From Flavobacteriales bacterium (GTDB taxonomy: Bacteria; Bacteroidota; Bacteroidia; Flavobacteriales; Flavobacteriaceae): a DNA stretch of 64,000 bases. The position numbers and the translations under genes were made by a program. Shown here piece after piece: positions 7,610-16,719 of this stretch. Every line of letters begins with the position of its first letter. Position 1 is the stretch's first letter. The notes beneath the pieces were generated by a model. The model ran no database searches and had not been told where the DNA came from. It saw nothing but the letters and a program-made list of their open reading frames with translations. The DNA lies in contig JAMONV010000045.1 in the NCBI GenBank assembly GCA_027066365.1, forward strand, positions 1 to 64,000. Reading direction: 5' to 3'.

Positions 7610-10600
7610 TTAAGGTAAAGTCAAATATTGCAATTGAATTATATTCAGGTTATATTTTTCCAATCGAATGAGATATTCGTCTTCCATTTCGACCGCTTGA
7701 CGCAAGCTTTGGATATATTGGAAAAAATCGATTTCGCCGGCTTGATATGATTTTTCGGCGGTGCTCCGTATTTTCTCGGCCAATTGAAGCCCTTCGTTCA
7801 AATAATACTGCACGTGCATTCGCTCGGAGTTTATTTGTTGTTTCAGTCGCTTTTGCTGTTCGGATAATTGATTTTCCACCGCTTGGAGTTGCCACCGGCT
7901 TTGCTCCCATTCGATACGGGCGGCTTGCGCTTGCTTGCGGCGTGCCCCGTAAAATATCGGTATATTGATCCCGGCATGCACCGCCGTATAATCCCGGTCA
8001 CCGGGTAGCCAGGTATTTCCGTAAGTAAAGCCTACTTCAAAACCGGGCCATAAGCGGCGTTTTAGACTTTTATAAGCAAACCGGGCGCTTTGGCTTTGTG
8101 CCGACGCTTGTTCCGTGAGTGGATGTTGTTCGAGAGGTATGGAAGACACTTTCAAGGGTTCCGGATCGGGTAATGCCAAAATCGAAGCGTTTAGCGGTGT
8201 TTTCGTCCATTTTTCCAAGCGATGTATTTCGGTTGCAAAAGTTTTTTCTACTTCTTGCAATTTGAGGGTGATTTTTCGGCTTTGGGATTGTGCCAAAAGT
8301 TTTTCCAAGGCATTGCTTTCGCCGAGTTCGAATTTACGTTTGGCTCCACGAGCGAATAATTGATATAACGAATCCAACCGGCGATAATTTTGTTTACGCG
8401 ATTTCAGAATAATCAAGCGTTGCCATACTGCGGCAATTTGTCCACGCATGCGCATTCGTTCGGCTTTCAGATTTTTTTCGGCTGCCTGATAGTAATATTT
8501 CAACATTTTGTAGCGAGCGGTATAAACACCCGGAAAATCGAAGGCTTGTGATAGGATAAAACTGTGATAAGGCCTGCCGCTTACGGGTGAGGGGTTGGTG
8601 GGATCATATTCCCAAGCTATACTCAAAGGGTCGGGATCGAAGGCCGTTCCTATAAGTGTCCGGGCTTTTTCCACTTCCAATTTTTGCATTTGAAATGTAG
8701 GATTGTTTTCCTCCGCCAATCGAAATAATTCATCCAAGCCCATTTTTTTCTGAGCGGTTAGATTGGTTGATAATATTAAAAAAATAAGTAGCAATCCCGT
8801 TTTTCCTTTTCGCAAACGAGGAGGTCTCAAAGGTTGGGAATAGATGCTATACAACACCGGGAGCACCACCAAAGTAAGTAAAGTGGAAGTGAACAATCCG
8901 CCGATGACTACCGTGGCCAAGGGACGTTGTACTTCGGCACCCGCCATGGTTGATACGGCCATGGGCAGAAATCCCATCATTGCCGCCAAAGCCGTAAGCA
9001 ATACCGGACGCATGCGGTCCTTGGAACCTTCAATCAAAATGGTTTGCATATCTTTTCCTTGAGCTTTAAGTTCCCGGTAATGTTCAATTAAAACGATTCC
9101 GTTAAGCACTGCAATACCGAACAAAGCAATAAAACCGATACCCGCCGAAATACTGAAAGGCATTCCCCGTAACCATAAAGCCAATACACCACCGATGGAT
9201 GCCAAAGGAATAGCCGTATAAATCATAAGACTTGTTTTGACCGAATCAAAGGCAAAATATAATAAAACGAATATCAACAACAAAGCCACGGGTACCACGA
9301 TAAGCAAGCGTTTTTTGGCCGAACGCAAATTTTCGAATTGGCCGCCGTATTCCACCGTGTAGCCGGGCGGCAATTTAATTTCCCGCTCAATGACACGTTG
9401 AATATCCTCCACCACCGATTCCATATCACGTCCACGCACGTTGACGCCAATGGCAATACGTCGTTTGGTGGCATCGCGCGAAATTTTGGCCGGTCCATTA
9501 ATTTGCTTTACCAGGGCCACTTCATTTAACGGAACACTACGTCCGCCGGGCAGAATGACGGGAATGTTTTTTACCGCATCAATGTTGCGCATCAAATCAC
9601 GATCGAATTTGACAGTCATATCGAAACGTTTTTCGCCGTCGAAGACTTCGCCTGCGGGCATTCCGCCCAAGGCAACGGCTATTACACGATTGATTTCTTC
9701 CACCGTAAGGCCGTATTGTGCCAATTTGTTACGCTTGATTTTGATGCTCATTTGCGGCAAGCCTTCGGTTTTTTCCACTACGATATCGGCGGCACCGGGT
9801 ACATCCTTGATTTTCGACTTGATTTTCATGGCGATTTGATGTAGCCAATTCAAGTCTTCGCCGTAAACCTTGACGGCTACGTCGGAACGCGAGCCCGAAA
9901 TCAACTCGTTGAAACGCATTTCGATGGGTTGGGTAAATTCGTATTCAATACCGGGCAGAATTTCAAGCGCTTTTTTGACTTTGTCAATGAGTTCTTCCTT
10001 GCTTCGGGCTGTTTTCCATTCTTTTTTAGGCTTTAGTTTGACAATAATATCCGCATCTTCCATCGACATGGGGTCGGTGGGTACTTCGGCGGCGCCAATC
10101 CGGCTGACCACTTGTTCCACTTCGGGAAAAGTTTTCAAAATTTTTTCGATTTTGGTTGTGGTTTCGATGGTTTTCTGCAAGGAAGTTCCGCTTTTGAGTA
10201 CGGGTTGAATCACGAAATCGCCTTCATCCAACGTGGGAACAAATTCTCCTCCCATACGCGAAAACAGGTAACCGGAAAAAATCAACAAAACCGCCGCCGT
10301 GCTCAAAACGATTTTTTTGTGGGATAGCGCATAGCGCAATGTAGGTTCATAGCGTTTATTCAGAAAACCGATAATACGGTCGGATAGATTTTTTCGATTC
10401 CCGGCTTCGGGTTTGAGTAATAATGCGGACATCACAGGCACATAGGTCATTCCCAACAACATCACACCCGTCAATGCGAAGATAAACACCAATGCCATGG
10501 GACGGAACATCTTGCCTTCAATGCCGGTCAAAGCCAAAATAGGCAGGAATACGATAATGATGATCATTTGTCCGAAAATAGCCGAATGCATCATCTTGGA

Positions 10601-11938
10601 AGCAGATCGTGCCGTGATTTCATCTATGTCCTTCTTGCGTTCTTCCTTGTTTTCGTTCAGCAGTCGCACACTCTCCAAGGCGATACGAAAAGCGATAAAT
10701 TCCACAATAATCACCGCTCCGTCGATGATAATGCCGAAATCGATGGCTCCAAGGCTCATCAAATTGGCATCGATACCGAAAATATACATTAAGCTCAAGG
10801 CAAATAGAAGCGAAAGCGGAATCACCGACGAAATAATCAATGCCGAACGCCAATTTCCCAACAGCAACAACACCACCAGCACCACAATGATGCTTCCCAA
10901 AGTGAGGTTTTCGGCAATAGTAAAAGTGGTTTTATCGAGCAATTCGGTTCGTTCGAGGAAAGGATTGATATAAATGCCTTCGGGTAAGGATTTGGAAATT
11001 TGTGCAACACGTTTTTTAACATTTCGGATGACTTCGCTTACGTTGGCGCCTTTGAGCATCATGATTTGCCCCATCACCTTTTCGCCCTCGCCATTGCCCG
11101 TGACGGCGCCGAAACGGGTAGCATAGCCGTAGTGCACATCGCCTACGTCCTTCACATAAACAGGCAAACCGTTGCGTTGTGTGATTTTTATTTTTTTGAT
11201 GTCGTCGAGACTACGTACCAGCCCGTCGCTACGAATAAAATAGCTTTTTCCGGTTTTTTCGATGTATCCGCCGCCTGCAATGCCGTTATTTTCCTTAAGT
11301 GCACGATACACATCCGACACACTGATTTGCAAAGCTTTAAGACGTTCGGGACTGAGTTTGACTTCGAATTGTTTGAGCTTTCCGCCCCAAGTATTGACTT
11401 CCACCACACCGGGTATGCCCGTAAGATTACGCTTAACGATCCAATCTTGGATGGTGCGTAAATCCATAAGCGAATAACGGTCTTTGTATTCGGGCTTGAC
11501 CTCTAGGGTATATTGATAAATTTCACCCAATCCGGTGGAGATGGGGCCCATTTCGGGTTTGTTAATTCCTTCGGGCAATTTTTCGGCCAGATTGGTAAGT
11601 TTTTCGGCAATAAGTTGGCGAGGTAAATAAGTGCCCATCCTGTCTTCGAACACAAGCGTTACCACCGACAAACCGAATTTGGAAACCGAACGAATCTCCT
11701 TGATGCCCGGCAGATTACCCATTTCAAGCTCTACGGGATAAGTAATGAATCGTTCCACGTCCTCGGCGGACATATCACGGGTGGTGGTAAGAATTTGCAC
11801 CTGATTGTTCGTAATATCGGGCACGGCACCAATGGGGATATGCACAAGCGAATATAAACCAGACACCACAACGGCCAAAGTAAACAACAGGACGATAAAT
11901 TTATGTTTAACGCTGAAATGTATGATTTTGGATAGCAT
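7610..11938 (-). CDS. CzcA-type heavy-metal RND pump fused to a TolC-type outer-membrane factor
   Basis: 1,442 residues against about 1,040 for a lone CzcA. Residues 1 to about 1,040 are an HME-family RND proton antiporter. The TM4 motif DFGIIIDGAVIIVE (about 400-415) is the divalent-cation (Zn/Co/Cd/Ni) type rather than the CusA Cu/Ag type. After a basic stretch (PPRLRKGK) comes a second signal-like hydrophobic segment ending in LTAQ (about 1,045-1,063), then a complete CzcC/TolC-like domain from MGLDELFRLAEENNP (1,066) to the end. Such fusions occur in Bacteroidota; whether the channel half is cleaved off at the internal signal is unknown. It lies in an operon with the adaptor (10 bp downstream) and a His-rich exported protein upstream. 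Confidence 0.93.
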   Translation of the reverse strand: MLSKIIHFSVKHKFIVLLFTLAVVVSGLYSLVHIPIGAVPDITNNQVQILTTTRDMSAEDVERFITYPVELEMGNLPGIKEIRSVSKFGLSVVTLVFEDRMGTYLPRQLIAEKLTNLAEKLPEGINKPEMGPISTGLGEIYQYTLEVKPEYKDRYSLMDLRTIQDWIVKRNLTGIPGVVEVNTWGGKLKQFEVKLSPERLKALQISVSDVYRALKENNGIAGGGYIEKTGKSYFIRSDGLVRSLDDIKKIKITQRNGLPVYVKDVGDVHYGYATRFGAVTGNGEGEKVMGQIMMLKGANVSEVIRNVKKRVAQISKSLPEGIYINPFLERTELLDKTTFTIAENLTLGSIIVVLVVLLLLGNWRSALIISSVIPLSLLFALSLMYIFGIDANLMSLGAIDFGIIIDGAVIIVEFIAFRIALESVRLLNENKEERKKDIDEITARSASKMMHSAIFGQMIIIIVFLPILALTGIEGKMFRPMALVFIFALTGVMLLGMTYVPVMSALLLKPEAGNRKNLSDRIIGFLNKRYEPTLRYALSHKKIVLSTAAVLLIFSGYLFSRMGGEFVPTLDEGDFVIQPVLKSGTSLQKTIETTTKIEKILKTFPEVEQVVSRIGAAEVPTDPMSMEDADIIVKLKPKKEWKTARSKEELIDKVKKALEILPGIEYEFTQPIEMRFNELISGSRSDVAVKVYGEDLNWLHQIAMKIKSKIKDVPGAADIVVEKTEGLPQMSIKIKRNKLAQYGLTVEEINRVIAVALGGMPAGEVFDGEKRFDMTVKFDRDLMRNIDAVKNIPVILPGGRSVPLNEVALVKQINGPAKISRDATKRRIAIGVNVRGRDMESVVEDIQRVIEREIKLPPGYTVEYGGQFENLRSAKKRLLIVVPVALLLIFVLLYFAFDSVKTSLMIYTAIPLASIGGVLALWLRGMPFSISAGIGFIALFGIAVLNGIVLIEHYRELKAQGKDMQTILIEGSKDRMRPVLLTALAAMMGFLPMAVSTMAGAEVQRPLATVVIGGLFTSTLLTLVVLPVLYSIYSQPLRPPRLRKGKTGLLLIFLILSTNLTAQKKMGLDELFRLAEENNPTFQMQKLEVEKARTLIGTAFDPDPLSIAWEYDPTNPSPVSGRPYHSFILSQAFDFPGVYTARYKMLKYYYQAAEKNLKAERMRMRGQIAAVWQRLIILKSRKQNYRRLDSLYQLFARGAKRKFELGESNALEKLLAQSQSRKITLKLQEVEKTFATEIHRLEKWTKTPLNASILALPDPEPLKVSSIPLEQHPLTEQASAQSQSARFAYKSLKRRLWPGFEVGFTYGNTWLPGDRDYTAVHAGINIPIFYGARRKQAQAARIEWEQSRWQLQAVENQLSEQQKRLKQQINSERMHVQYYLNEGLQLAEKIRSTAEKSYQAGEIDFFQYIQSLRQAVEMEDEYLIRLEKYNLNIIQLQYLTLP

Positions 11939-12040
11939 AATGATTACGGTTTAACGGTTTTGATTGAACGACGATGTTTTCCGGATTGCCGGAAAATTCC
12001 TTAAATTCCGGACGACTTCAATCCGAAGCCGACAAATATG

Positions 12041-12433
12041 TTAAACCGTTTCGGGGGGCAGGTCGGGCGGTTCGGGACCTGCAAGGCTTCGAAAAGGTAA
12101 AAGGCGGAAACCGGGTTTTTCGTCCGGAATATCCGGCAACGAAATTTCGATCACCGGAACGTGGAGTTGCCAAGCATATACGGGTTCCAAATGGTGTGTA
12201 TGTTTGTGTTTTTCTTTCTTTTGGCGGTCGGGGTGTTTTTCTTGCAAATGCTTACTGACGATTTTGTGGTCGCCGTAGTGTTTTTGAAGAAAACTTATGA
12301 AACTGTCGCCTGCGATTAAATGTTCGGCGGCATCTTGAAAGAAAAGTTGCAGTTCGCGCACTTCTTCCGCATGCCATTGCACGCTTTGCAGAAAAATTCC
12401 CAAGGATAATATGTAAACAGTGAAGCGTTTCAT
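12041..12433 (-). CDS. Histidine-rich exported protein at the head of the metal-efflux operon
   Basis: 130 residues from the ATG at 12433; the in-frame TTG at 12445 lies inside the -7 box and cannot be the start. A signal peptide (about 1-22, ending QWHAEE) is followed by a helical region and a Lys/His cluster KEKHKHTHHLEP (about 74-85). A proline-rich end (GPEPPDLPPETV) closes the protein. It is the first gene before the CzcA-TolC fusion. The His cluster and position suggest periplasmic metal binding, buffering or sensing, but the family is not recognised. Confidence 0.65.
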   Translation of the reverse strand: MKRFTVYILSLGIFLQSVQWHAEEVRELQLFFQDAAEHLIAGDSFISFLQKHYGDHKIVSKHLQEKHPDRQKKEKHKHTHHLEPVYAWQLHVPVIEISLPDIPDEKPGFRLLPFRSLAGPEPPDLPPETV

Positions 12434-12442
12434 TTCCGGAAA

Positions 12443-12450
12443 CAAAAATA
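12443..12450 (-). promoter_or_regulatory. -7 promoter box of the metal-efflux operon
   Basis: TATTTTTG on the minus strand matches TAnnTTTG and ends 10 bases 5' of the ATG at 12433. The predicted leader is therefore only a few nucleotides long. No clear -33 element or metal-regulator operator was recognised in 12451-12530. Confidence 0.5.
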
Positions 12451-12583
12451 TGTAAAAATAAATTGAAAACTTTCGGATTGATATTGGGATTTCTTATGGA
12501 GATATTGAACGGGGTTATGGGAGATATTTCATTTAAAACCGTTTAATAAAATGAGCCTGGTAAAATTTATCACATTCAATAAC

Positions 12584-12684
12584 CGGCCACGAACCTTTCC
12601 CCCTAAGGGCGGATCTGGGTTTGTTTTTCTTGCCTGTTTTCTTTTACAAGATGTTTTTTTCGCGTATCATTGAAGCGACTGATT
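12584..12684 (-). repeat. Degenerate partial copy of the dispersed inverted-repeat element
   Basis: The words CCGGCCACGAACC, GGCGGATCTGGGTTTG and TTTTTTTCGCGTATCATTGA occur in the same order and spacing as CCGGCCAACGCACCC, GCGCCGGATTTAGG and TTTTTTTCTGCGTATTATTT of the element at 13438-13677. It shares that copy's orientation but has diverged strongly. It lies 3' of the methyltransferase gene. Confidence 0.45.
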
Positions 12685-12698
12685 CTATAATAATCCGT

Positions 12699-13346
12699 TT
12701 AATGCGGACAAGATTTCGATACAGATTTTGCCGAATTTCCCTTTATTCCTACGGCAATGTATACACTTTTAAAGAAAAAACGATCGATAATCTCGAAATC
12801 CCCTGTCAAACTGCGAGTATAATCAATCGTATTACGAGAAGTTTCGGCGCGGGCAAGGAAATCAAGGGTTCGGGATAGAAAGTTTTGCTTTTGCAAATAC
12901 CAATCCAACAGACCTATTTTACCGTTTTCATTGAGCAAGGATATGCTTTCTTTCAACACTTTTTGCCATTCGGGAATGACAGATAAAGCAAGCTCCGCCA
13001 ATACAACATCAAAACCGGCATCAATTCCTTGCTTTTCCAGAAAAATTTTATTCAAGAGCCGGGCATCCCATTTGAACAAGCGGATATTCGTCCATCCATT
13101 CCGTCCGATTTTCTTTTTCGCACGTTTAAGCATTTCGTCCGAATAATCAAAGGCGATGATACTGCCGTTCCGGCCGGTTTTCTTCGTCAAGTATTGAAAA
13201 CTTTGCCCCGTGCCGCATGCAACCACCAAGATTCGATCACCTCCACGGATATCTAAGCATTCGATTAACTTTCTCCGCATTTTTCGATAAAAACGGGCGG
13301 TAAAAAAATCGTAGACGGGTGCAATTAAATTATAGGGATTTTTCAT
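12699..13346 (-). CDS. Class I SAM-dependent methyltransferase (UbiE-like)
   Basis: 215 residues. Starts with MKNPYNLIAPVYDFFTARFY, the YDxxxxF-type opening common in UbiE/COQ5-like methyltransferases. Motif I is ILVVACGTGQSFQYL (39-53), followed by the acidic residue of motif II (IAFDYSDEMLKRAKK) and a motif III-like WDARLL. The substrate cannot be read from sequence; lipid or quinone methylation is possible. It stands alone, with repeat-derived DNA on both sides. The C-terminus (GNSAKSVSKSCPH) is short and poorly conserved in character, perhaps altered by the repeat immediately downstream. Confidence 0.8.
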   Translation of the reverse strand: MKNPYNLIAPVYDFFTARFYRKMRRKLIECLDIRGGDRILVVACGTGQSFQYLTKKTGRNGSIIAFDYSDEMLKRAKKKIGRNGWTNIRLFKWDARLLNKIFLEKQGIDAGFDVVLAELALSVIPEWQKVLKESISLLNENGKIGLLDWYLQKQNFLSRTLDFLARAETSRNTIDYTRSLTGDFEIIDRFFFKSVYIAVGIKGNSAKSVSKSCPH

Positions 13347-13437
13347 ACAGTCTCACATTTTTCATCATTCCGGTAAACACTAAAACAACTTAAAAAAATG
13401 AACTTGGCTGTGTATTCTAATAAATTTCCTGTTTGTT

Positions 13438-13677
13438 TTAGGCACTTTATCAACACCATTACGATACTGTAAAGTTAAGATTTTTCATTAAATGTCCTTT
13501 TATTCCCGGCAAAAGTTGGGACAGGTTTGATACTAAAGACTCCAAAAATCAAGGCAAAAAAATGCGGCCCGGCCAACGCACCCTTCCTCTTGGCGCCGGA
13601 TTTAGGTTTTTCCCTTCTTTGCCCATTTACATTATTTACATAATTTTTTTCTGCGTATTATTTAAGCGCTTAATTCA
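13438..13677 (-). repeat. Dispersed inverted-repeat element, short copy (about 240 bp)
   Basis: Read on the minus strand it matches the two ends of the element at 62091-62540. Its outer end AATTAAGCGCTTAAATAATACGC corresponds to AATTAGGCGCTTAAATAATACGC there. Internal blocks shared with that copy include ATGTAAATGGGCAAAGAAG, AAAACCTAAATCC, GCGTTGGCCGG, CTTTTGCCGGGAA and TTTACAGTA. Compared with the 62-kb copy it lacks a central segment of roughly 200 bp. The other end, TTTTAGGCACTTTAT at 13437-13451, is an imperfect inverted repeat of the first. No open frame is convincing. Confidence 0.75.
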
Positions 13678-13771
13678 AAAAAATTATTCATTGTTCGTTG
13701 TTCATTGTTCACTGATTAAAATCCTACGGATTTTATTTTTCCTTAAAAAAAAACCTTCCAACACTGAAAAA

Positions 13772-13801
13772 GGAGCCGTCCGAAATTTAACGGACAGCTC
13801 C
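13772..13801 (-). terminator. Intrinsic terminator after the receptor/membrane-protein unit
   Basis: GGAGCCGTCCG (13772-13782) pairs with CGGACAGCTCC (13791-13801) with one mismatch. On the minus strand the stem is followed by TTTTTCAG. It lies 33 bp past the stop of the 140-residue gene. Confidence 0.7.
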
Positions 13802-13833
13802 GAAGCAATACGATTATCCTGCTTATGACCGCG

Positions 13834-14256
13834 CTAGAAATGCAAGCCCGCTGTGTTCTCTTCGATATTTTCCAGCTTGAAATACATCAATAAGCGAAGC
13901 GAAATCATTTCCTTGAAAAAGGACAATGCAATAGGCGAAAAATACGACACCATACCGACGAAAAACATTTTTCCCATTATTTCTTCGGCAGGAAAATTTT
14001 TAAAAAACAAGCTGATTATCAACAATACACCTAAAATATAACTTAAAAAAATCAGGCTGTTAAAAAACAATCCCAGCCAGCCGAGCACTTTCATTTCCGA
14101 GGAAGCAAATCGACGGGTCAGGTTTTTTTCGTCGTATTGGAGCGAAAGATATTCCGCCGAACTTAACCATATATTCAACGGAAGACTGACAAGTGAATAG
14201 AATGTCAATCCGAACAAGGCCGTATAAAGTGCTTTCAATAACTTTTTATAGTTCAT
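13834..14256 (-). CDS. Integral membrane protein of unknown function
   Basis: 140 residues with about three to four predicted helices (about 10-30, 58-84, 98-115 and possibly 117-133). It is rich in Leu, Phe and Ser, with no catalytic motif and no recognised family. It starts 16 bp downstream of the TonB receptor stop on the same strand and is followed by a strong terminator, so it is the last gene of the AraC-regulated receptor unit. A role as accessory inner-membrane protein for whatever the receptor imports is only inference. Confidence 0.6.
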   Translation of the reverse strand: MNYKKLLKALYTALFGLTFYSLVSLPLNIWLSSAEYLSLQYDEKNLTRRFASSEMKVLGWLGLFFNSLIFLSYILGVLLIISLFFKNFPAEEIMGKMFFVGMVSYFSPIALSFFKEMISLRLLMYFKLENIEENTAGLHF

Positions 14257-14272
14257 TTTATTAAGTATTTAA

Positions 14273-16648
14273 TTAGAATTCCAAAATGACTCCCAAATTG
14301 GGGCGGATACCGAAGCCTTCGGGTTCGGCATATTTGAGCAAATAAGAATCCGGATGATTCGGGTCGGTTTGCAAATGATGATTTTCGTCGCGGTCGGGAA
14401 TAAGATTGGGAGGAAGCCCACCGATGTAATCATATACGTTTTGGATGTCGGCAAAGAGATTCAGGTTCCACTTTTTGAAATAAAATTTCTTGTCGATCCT
14501 GAAGTCCAGCTGATGATAAGGAGTGGTTCGCATGCTATTGAGTTTCGTATAATCGAGTAGTCCTCTGTTTCGTATATTCCAGTTTTGTTTGATGGCGGAG
14601 GCCGCTTCATCATAAGGCGTATAAGGAATGCCACCGTAAAAAACCCATTTGGCGCCCACTTCCCAATTGTGCGGAAAAATTTTCCCGACACTGAGGCTGA
14701 GCAAATGCCCGTAATCCCACGACGAAGGGGTGTAGATATTATCGCCGTTGGTAAATTCACTTTTTACAAAGGTATAGGACAACATTCCGTAGAAGCCTTT
14801 GTATAATTTTTGTTGATACATCAACTCCAGTCCATAGCTACGTCCTTCGGAAGTGGAAGTCAGCGGTTCGGCACCATAAACACCAAAACCGGCGCCTTTA
14901 TTGGCCAGAGATATTCCGTCGGTTACCGAAAAAGGATAACGGGAGTATTGTTTAAAAAATCCTTCGAGCGTCAATGACGAGTTGAAGGTGGTCGTATATT
15001 CCACGCCTGCAATATAATGCACCGCACGCACGGGCTTGATGTGATTTTCCTTATTGACAAGTTTTTCGTTTCCGGTATATGCCAGAGCGGTGAACGGCGG
15101 GTCTTGGTAATAAATGCCGGTATTGGCGCTAAGTGTCCATTGGTCGGTTATCTTGTAGGATAACGAAAGCCTGGGCGAAAGTTGTTCCAAAGGGTTGGAA
15201 AATTCTTCGGAATAATTGCTGAAATCGGTTCGTAATCCCATTGCAATATCCAGTTTATTATCCAAAAACGAACGGATGAGGTTGATATACGCACCGCCTT
15301 TTTGAAAAGCCAATTCGTTTTGAAAATCGACCGGATGGATACCGTTGGCGGTTACATGGTAAGACATGTTTTCCACGGTTTGTTTTTTGTGTTGAAATGA
15401 AGCACCGAAGCCTATTCGATACGATTCAAAACGAAGGATGTTTCGTAGGGAAACGGAATTGACGGCTTCTTCGGAATAATAATCCAGAAGTTTTTCTTGT
15501 GTTTCGTCATTATTTTTATATTTGGTAATATCATTCGTCAAACTGCTACGCGAAACGATAAAATCCGAATGTCCGTTTTTCCAATATTTGACCCATTTGA
15601 TACCTGTAGTGTAGGTGCTTTGTTTGATACGTCTAACTCTTTCGAGCGTATAGAGGTTTTCGTCGGTTTTTTTCACATCGGTATTATAATTTAAATCGTC
15701 GGAAGCCATCAGTCCGAATATTTCCAATTTGTTTTTATCGTTGATACGTGTAACGGTTTTAATCAATGCATCGGTGAATGAAGGGATTACGGGGCGCGAC
15801 CGAAAGATGAGATCGAAATTCGCCTGCCTGACTCCCGCCAGGAATGTCGTGTGTTTTCCCAGAGGGCCGTTAGCGTTGATTCCACGTTGGAGCACACCCA
15901 TATTCAGTTGCAAATCGAACCGGTCGGGATTGCCTTCTTTGAGTCGTATCTCGAATACGGAACTCAACGCATTGTGGGCATAAGCAGGGAAAGCGCCGGT
16001 TATCAAATTCAATTGCTTCAATTGATTGGCATCCAAAATACCCCATACCCCTCCCGATGCGCCTTGGGTAGTAAAATGATTGATGGCATTGACTTCAAAT
16101 CCGTCAATGTAAAACCGGTTTTCGGAGGGGCCTCCGCCACGGATAATCATGTCGTTGCGATTGGATGCGGGGGATGAAGCCACGCCCGGCAGCGCTTGAA
16201 CCACACGCGAAATATCCCTGCCGCCACCGGGCGAACGTATGATTTCCGTAACGCCGAGTTTCCTCAATGACACGGGAGTTTGCTTAGGTTTGGAAAACAT
16301 TCCGGAACTTATCACCACTTCGTCCAGCGATTCGACCGATTGGTTCAAACCGACTTCCACCACCGCCGGTTTGGAATTGAACACTTGTATTTCATATAGG
16401 GTTCGGGGCTCATATCCCATATACGTTATTTGTAGATTATAGTATCCCGGTTTCAGACGGTCGATTTCAAACCGGCCGTTTTCATCGGTTATCGTCCCGG
16501 TATTGCTTCCGAGAATACCTACGCTAACATAAGGTAGATTTTCGTTGTTAGCCGCGTCAAATACGCGTCCTTTGATGACACCTTGCTGCGCGGGCAAGGA
16601 TAAGACGGCCCAAAAGGCCAATAGGATTAAACTTGCTTTTCGTTTCAT
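14273..16648 (-). CDS. TonB-dependent receptor with CarboxypepD-reg-like domain
   Basis: 791 residues. Signal peptide (1-20, ending LPAQQ), carboxypeptidase-regulatory-like domain (about 23-108, with GRVFDAANNENLPYVSVGI and the DENGRFEIDRLKPG turn), plug domain (about 115-230, with ISRVVQALPGVASS, DMIIRGGGPSENRFYIDG and EVNAINHF), then a barrel ending in phenylalanine (NLGVILEF). The length is typical. It is preceded on the same strand by an AraC-type regulator (71-bp gap), an arrangement seen for iron-chelate and other nutrient uptake loci. The ligand cannot be named from sequence. Confidence 0.92.
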   Translation of the reverse strand: MKRKASLILLAFWAVLSLPAQQGVIKGRVFDAANNENLPYVSVGILGSNTGTITDENGRFEIDRLKPGYYNLQITYMGYEPRTLYEIQVFNSKPAVVEVGLNQSVESLDEVVISSGMFSKPKQTPVSLRKLGVTEIIRSPGGGRDISRVVQALPGVASSPASNRNDMIIRGGGPSENRFYIDGFEVNAINHFTTQGASGGVWGILDANQLKQLNLITGAFPAYAHNALSSVFEIRLKEGNPDRFDLQLNMGVLQRGINANGPLGKHTTFLAGVRQANFDLIFRSRPVIPSFTDALIKTVTRINDKNKLEIFGLMASDDLNYNTDVKKTDENLYTLERVRRIKQSTYTTGIKWVKYWKNGHSDFIVSRSSLTNDITKYKNNDETQEKLLDYYSEEAVNSVSLRNILRFESYRIGFGASFQHKKQTVENMSYHVTANGIHPVDFQNELAFQKGGAYINLIRSFLDNKLDIAMGLRTDFSNYSEEFSNPLEQLSPRLSLSYKITDQWTLSANTGIYYQDPPFTALAYTGNEKLVNKENHIKPVRAVHYIAGVEYTTTFNSSLTLEGFFKQYSRYPFSVTDGISLANKGAGFGVYGAEPLTSTSEGRSYGLELMYQQKLYKGFYGMLSYTFVKSEFTNGDNIYTPSSWDYGHLLSLSVGKIFPHNWEVGAKWVFYGGIPYTPYDEAASAIKQNWNIRNRGLLDYTKLNSMRTTPYHQLDFRIDKKFYFKKWNLNLFADIQNVYDYIGGLPPNLIPDRDENHHLQTDPNHPDSYLLKYAEPEGFGIRPNLGVILEF

Positions 16649-16719
16649 CGGTTTGAGATTTGCAGTTATTATGCTGCAAATCTATTCCCGTTCTTTGGCA
16701 AGCTTTTATTCGAAAAGGA

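Noticed and set aside
7610-11938. Frameshift or assembly artefact joining czcA and a separate tolC-like gene
   Set aside because: The junction has an uninterrupted frame with a sensible linker and such fusions occur in the phylum, so a genuine fusion is favoured.
13562-13828. 88-codon plus-strand frame
   Set aside because: Lies over the dispersed repeat and a terminator; low-complexity tail and no homologous frame in the other repeat copy.
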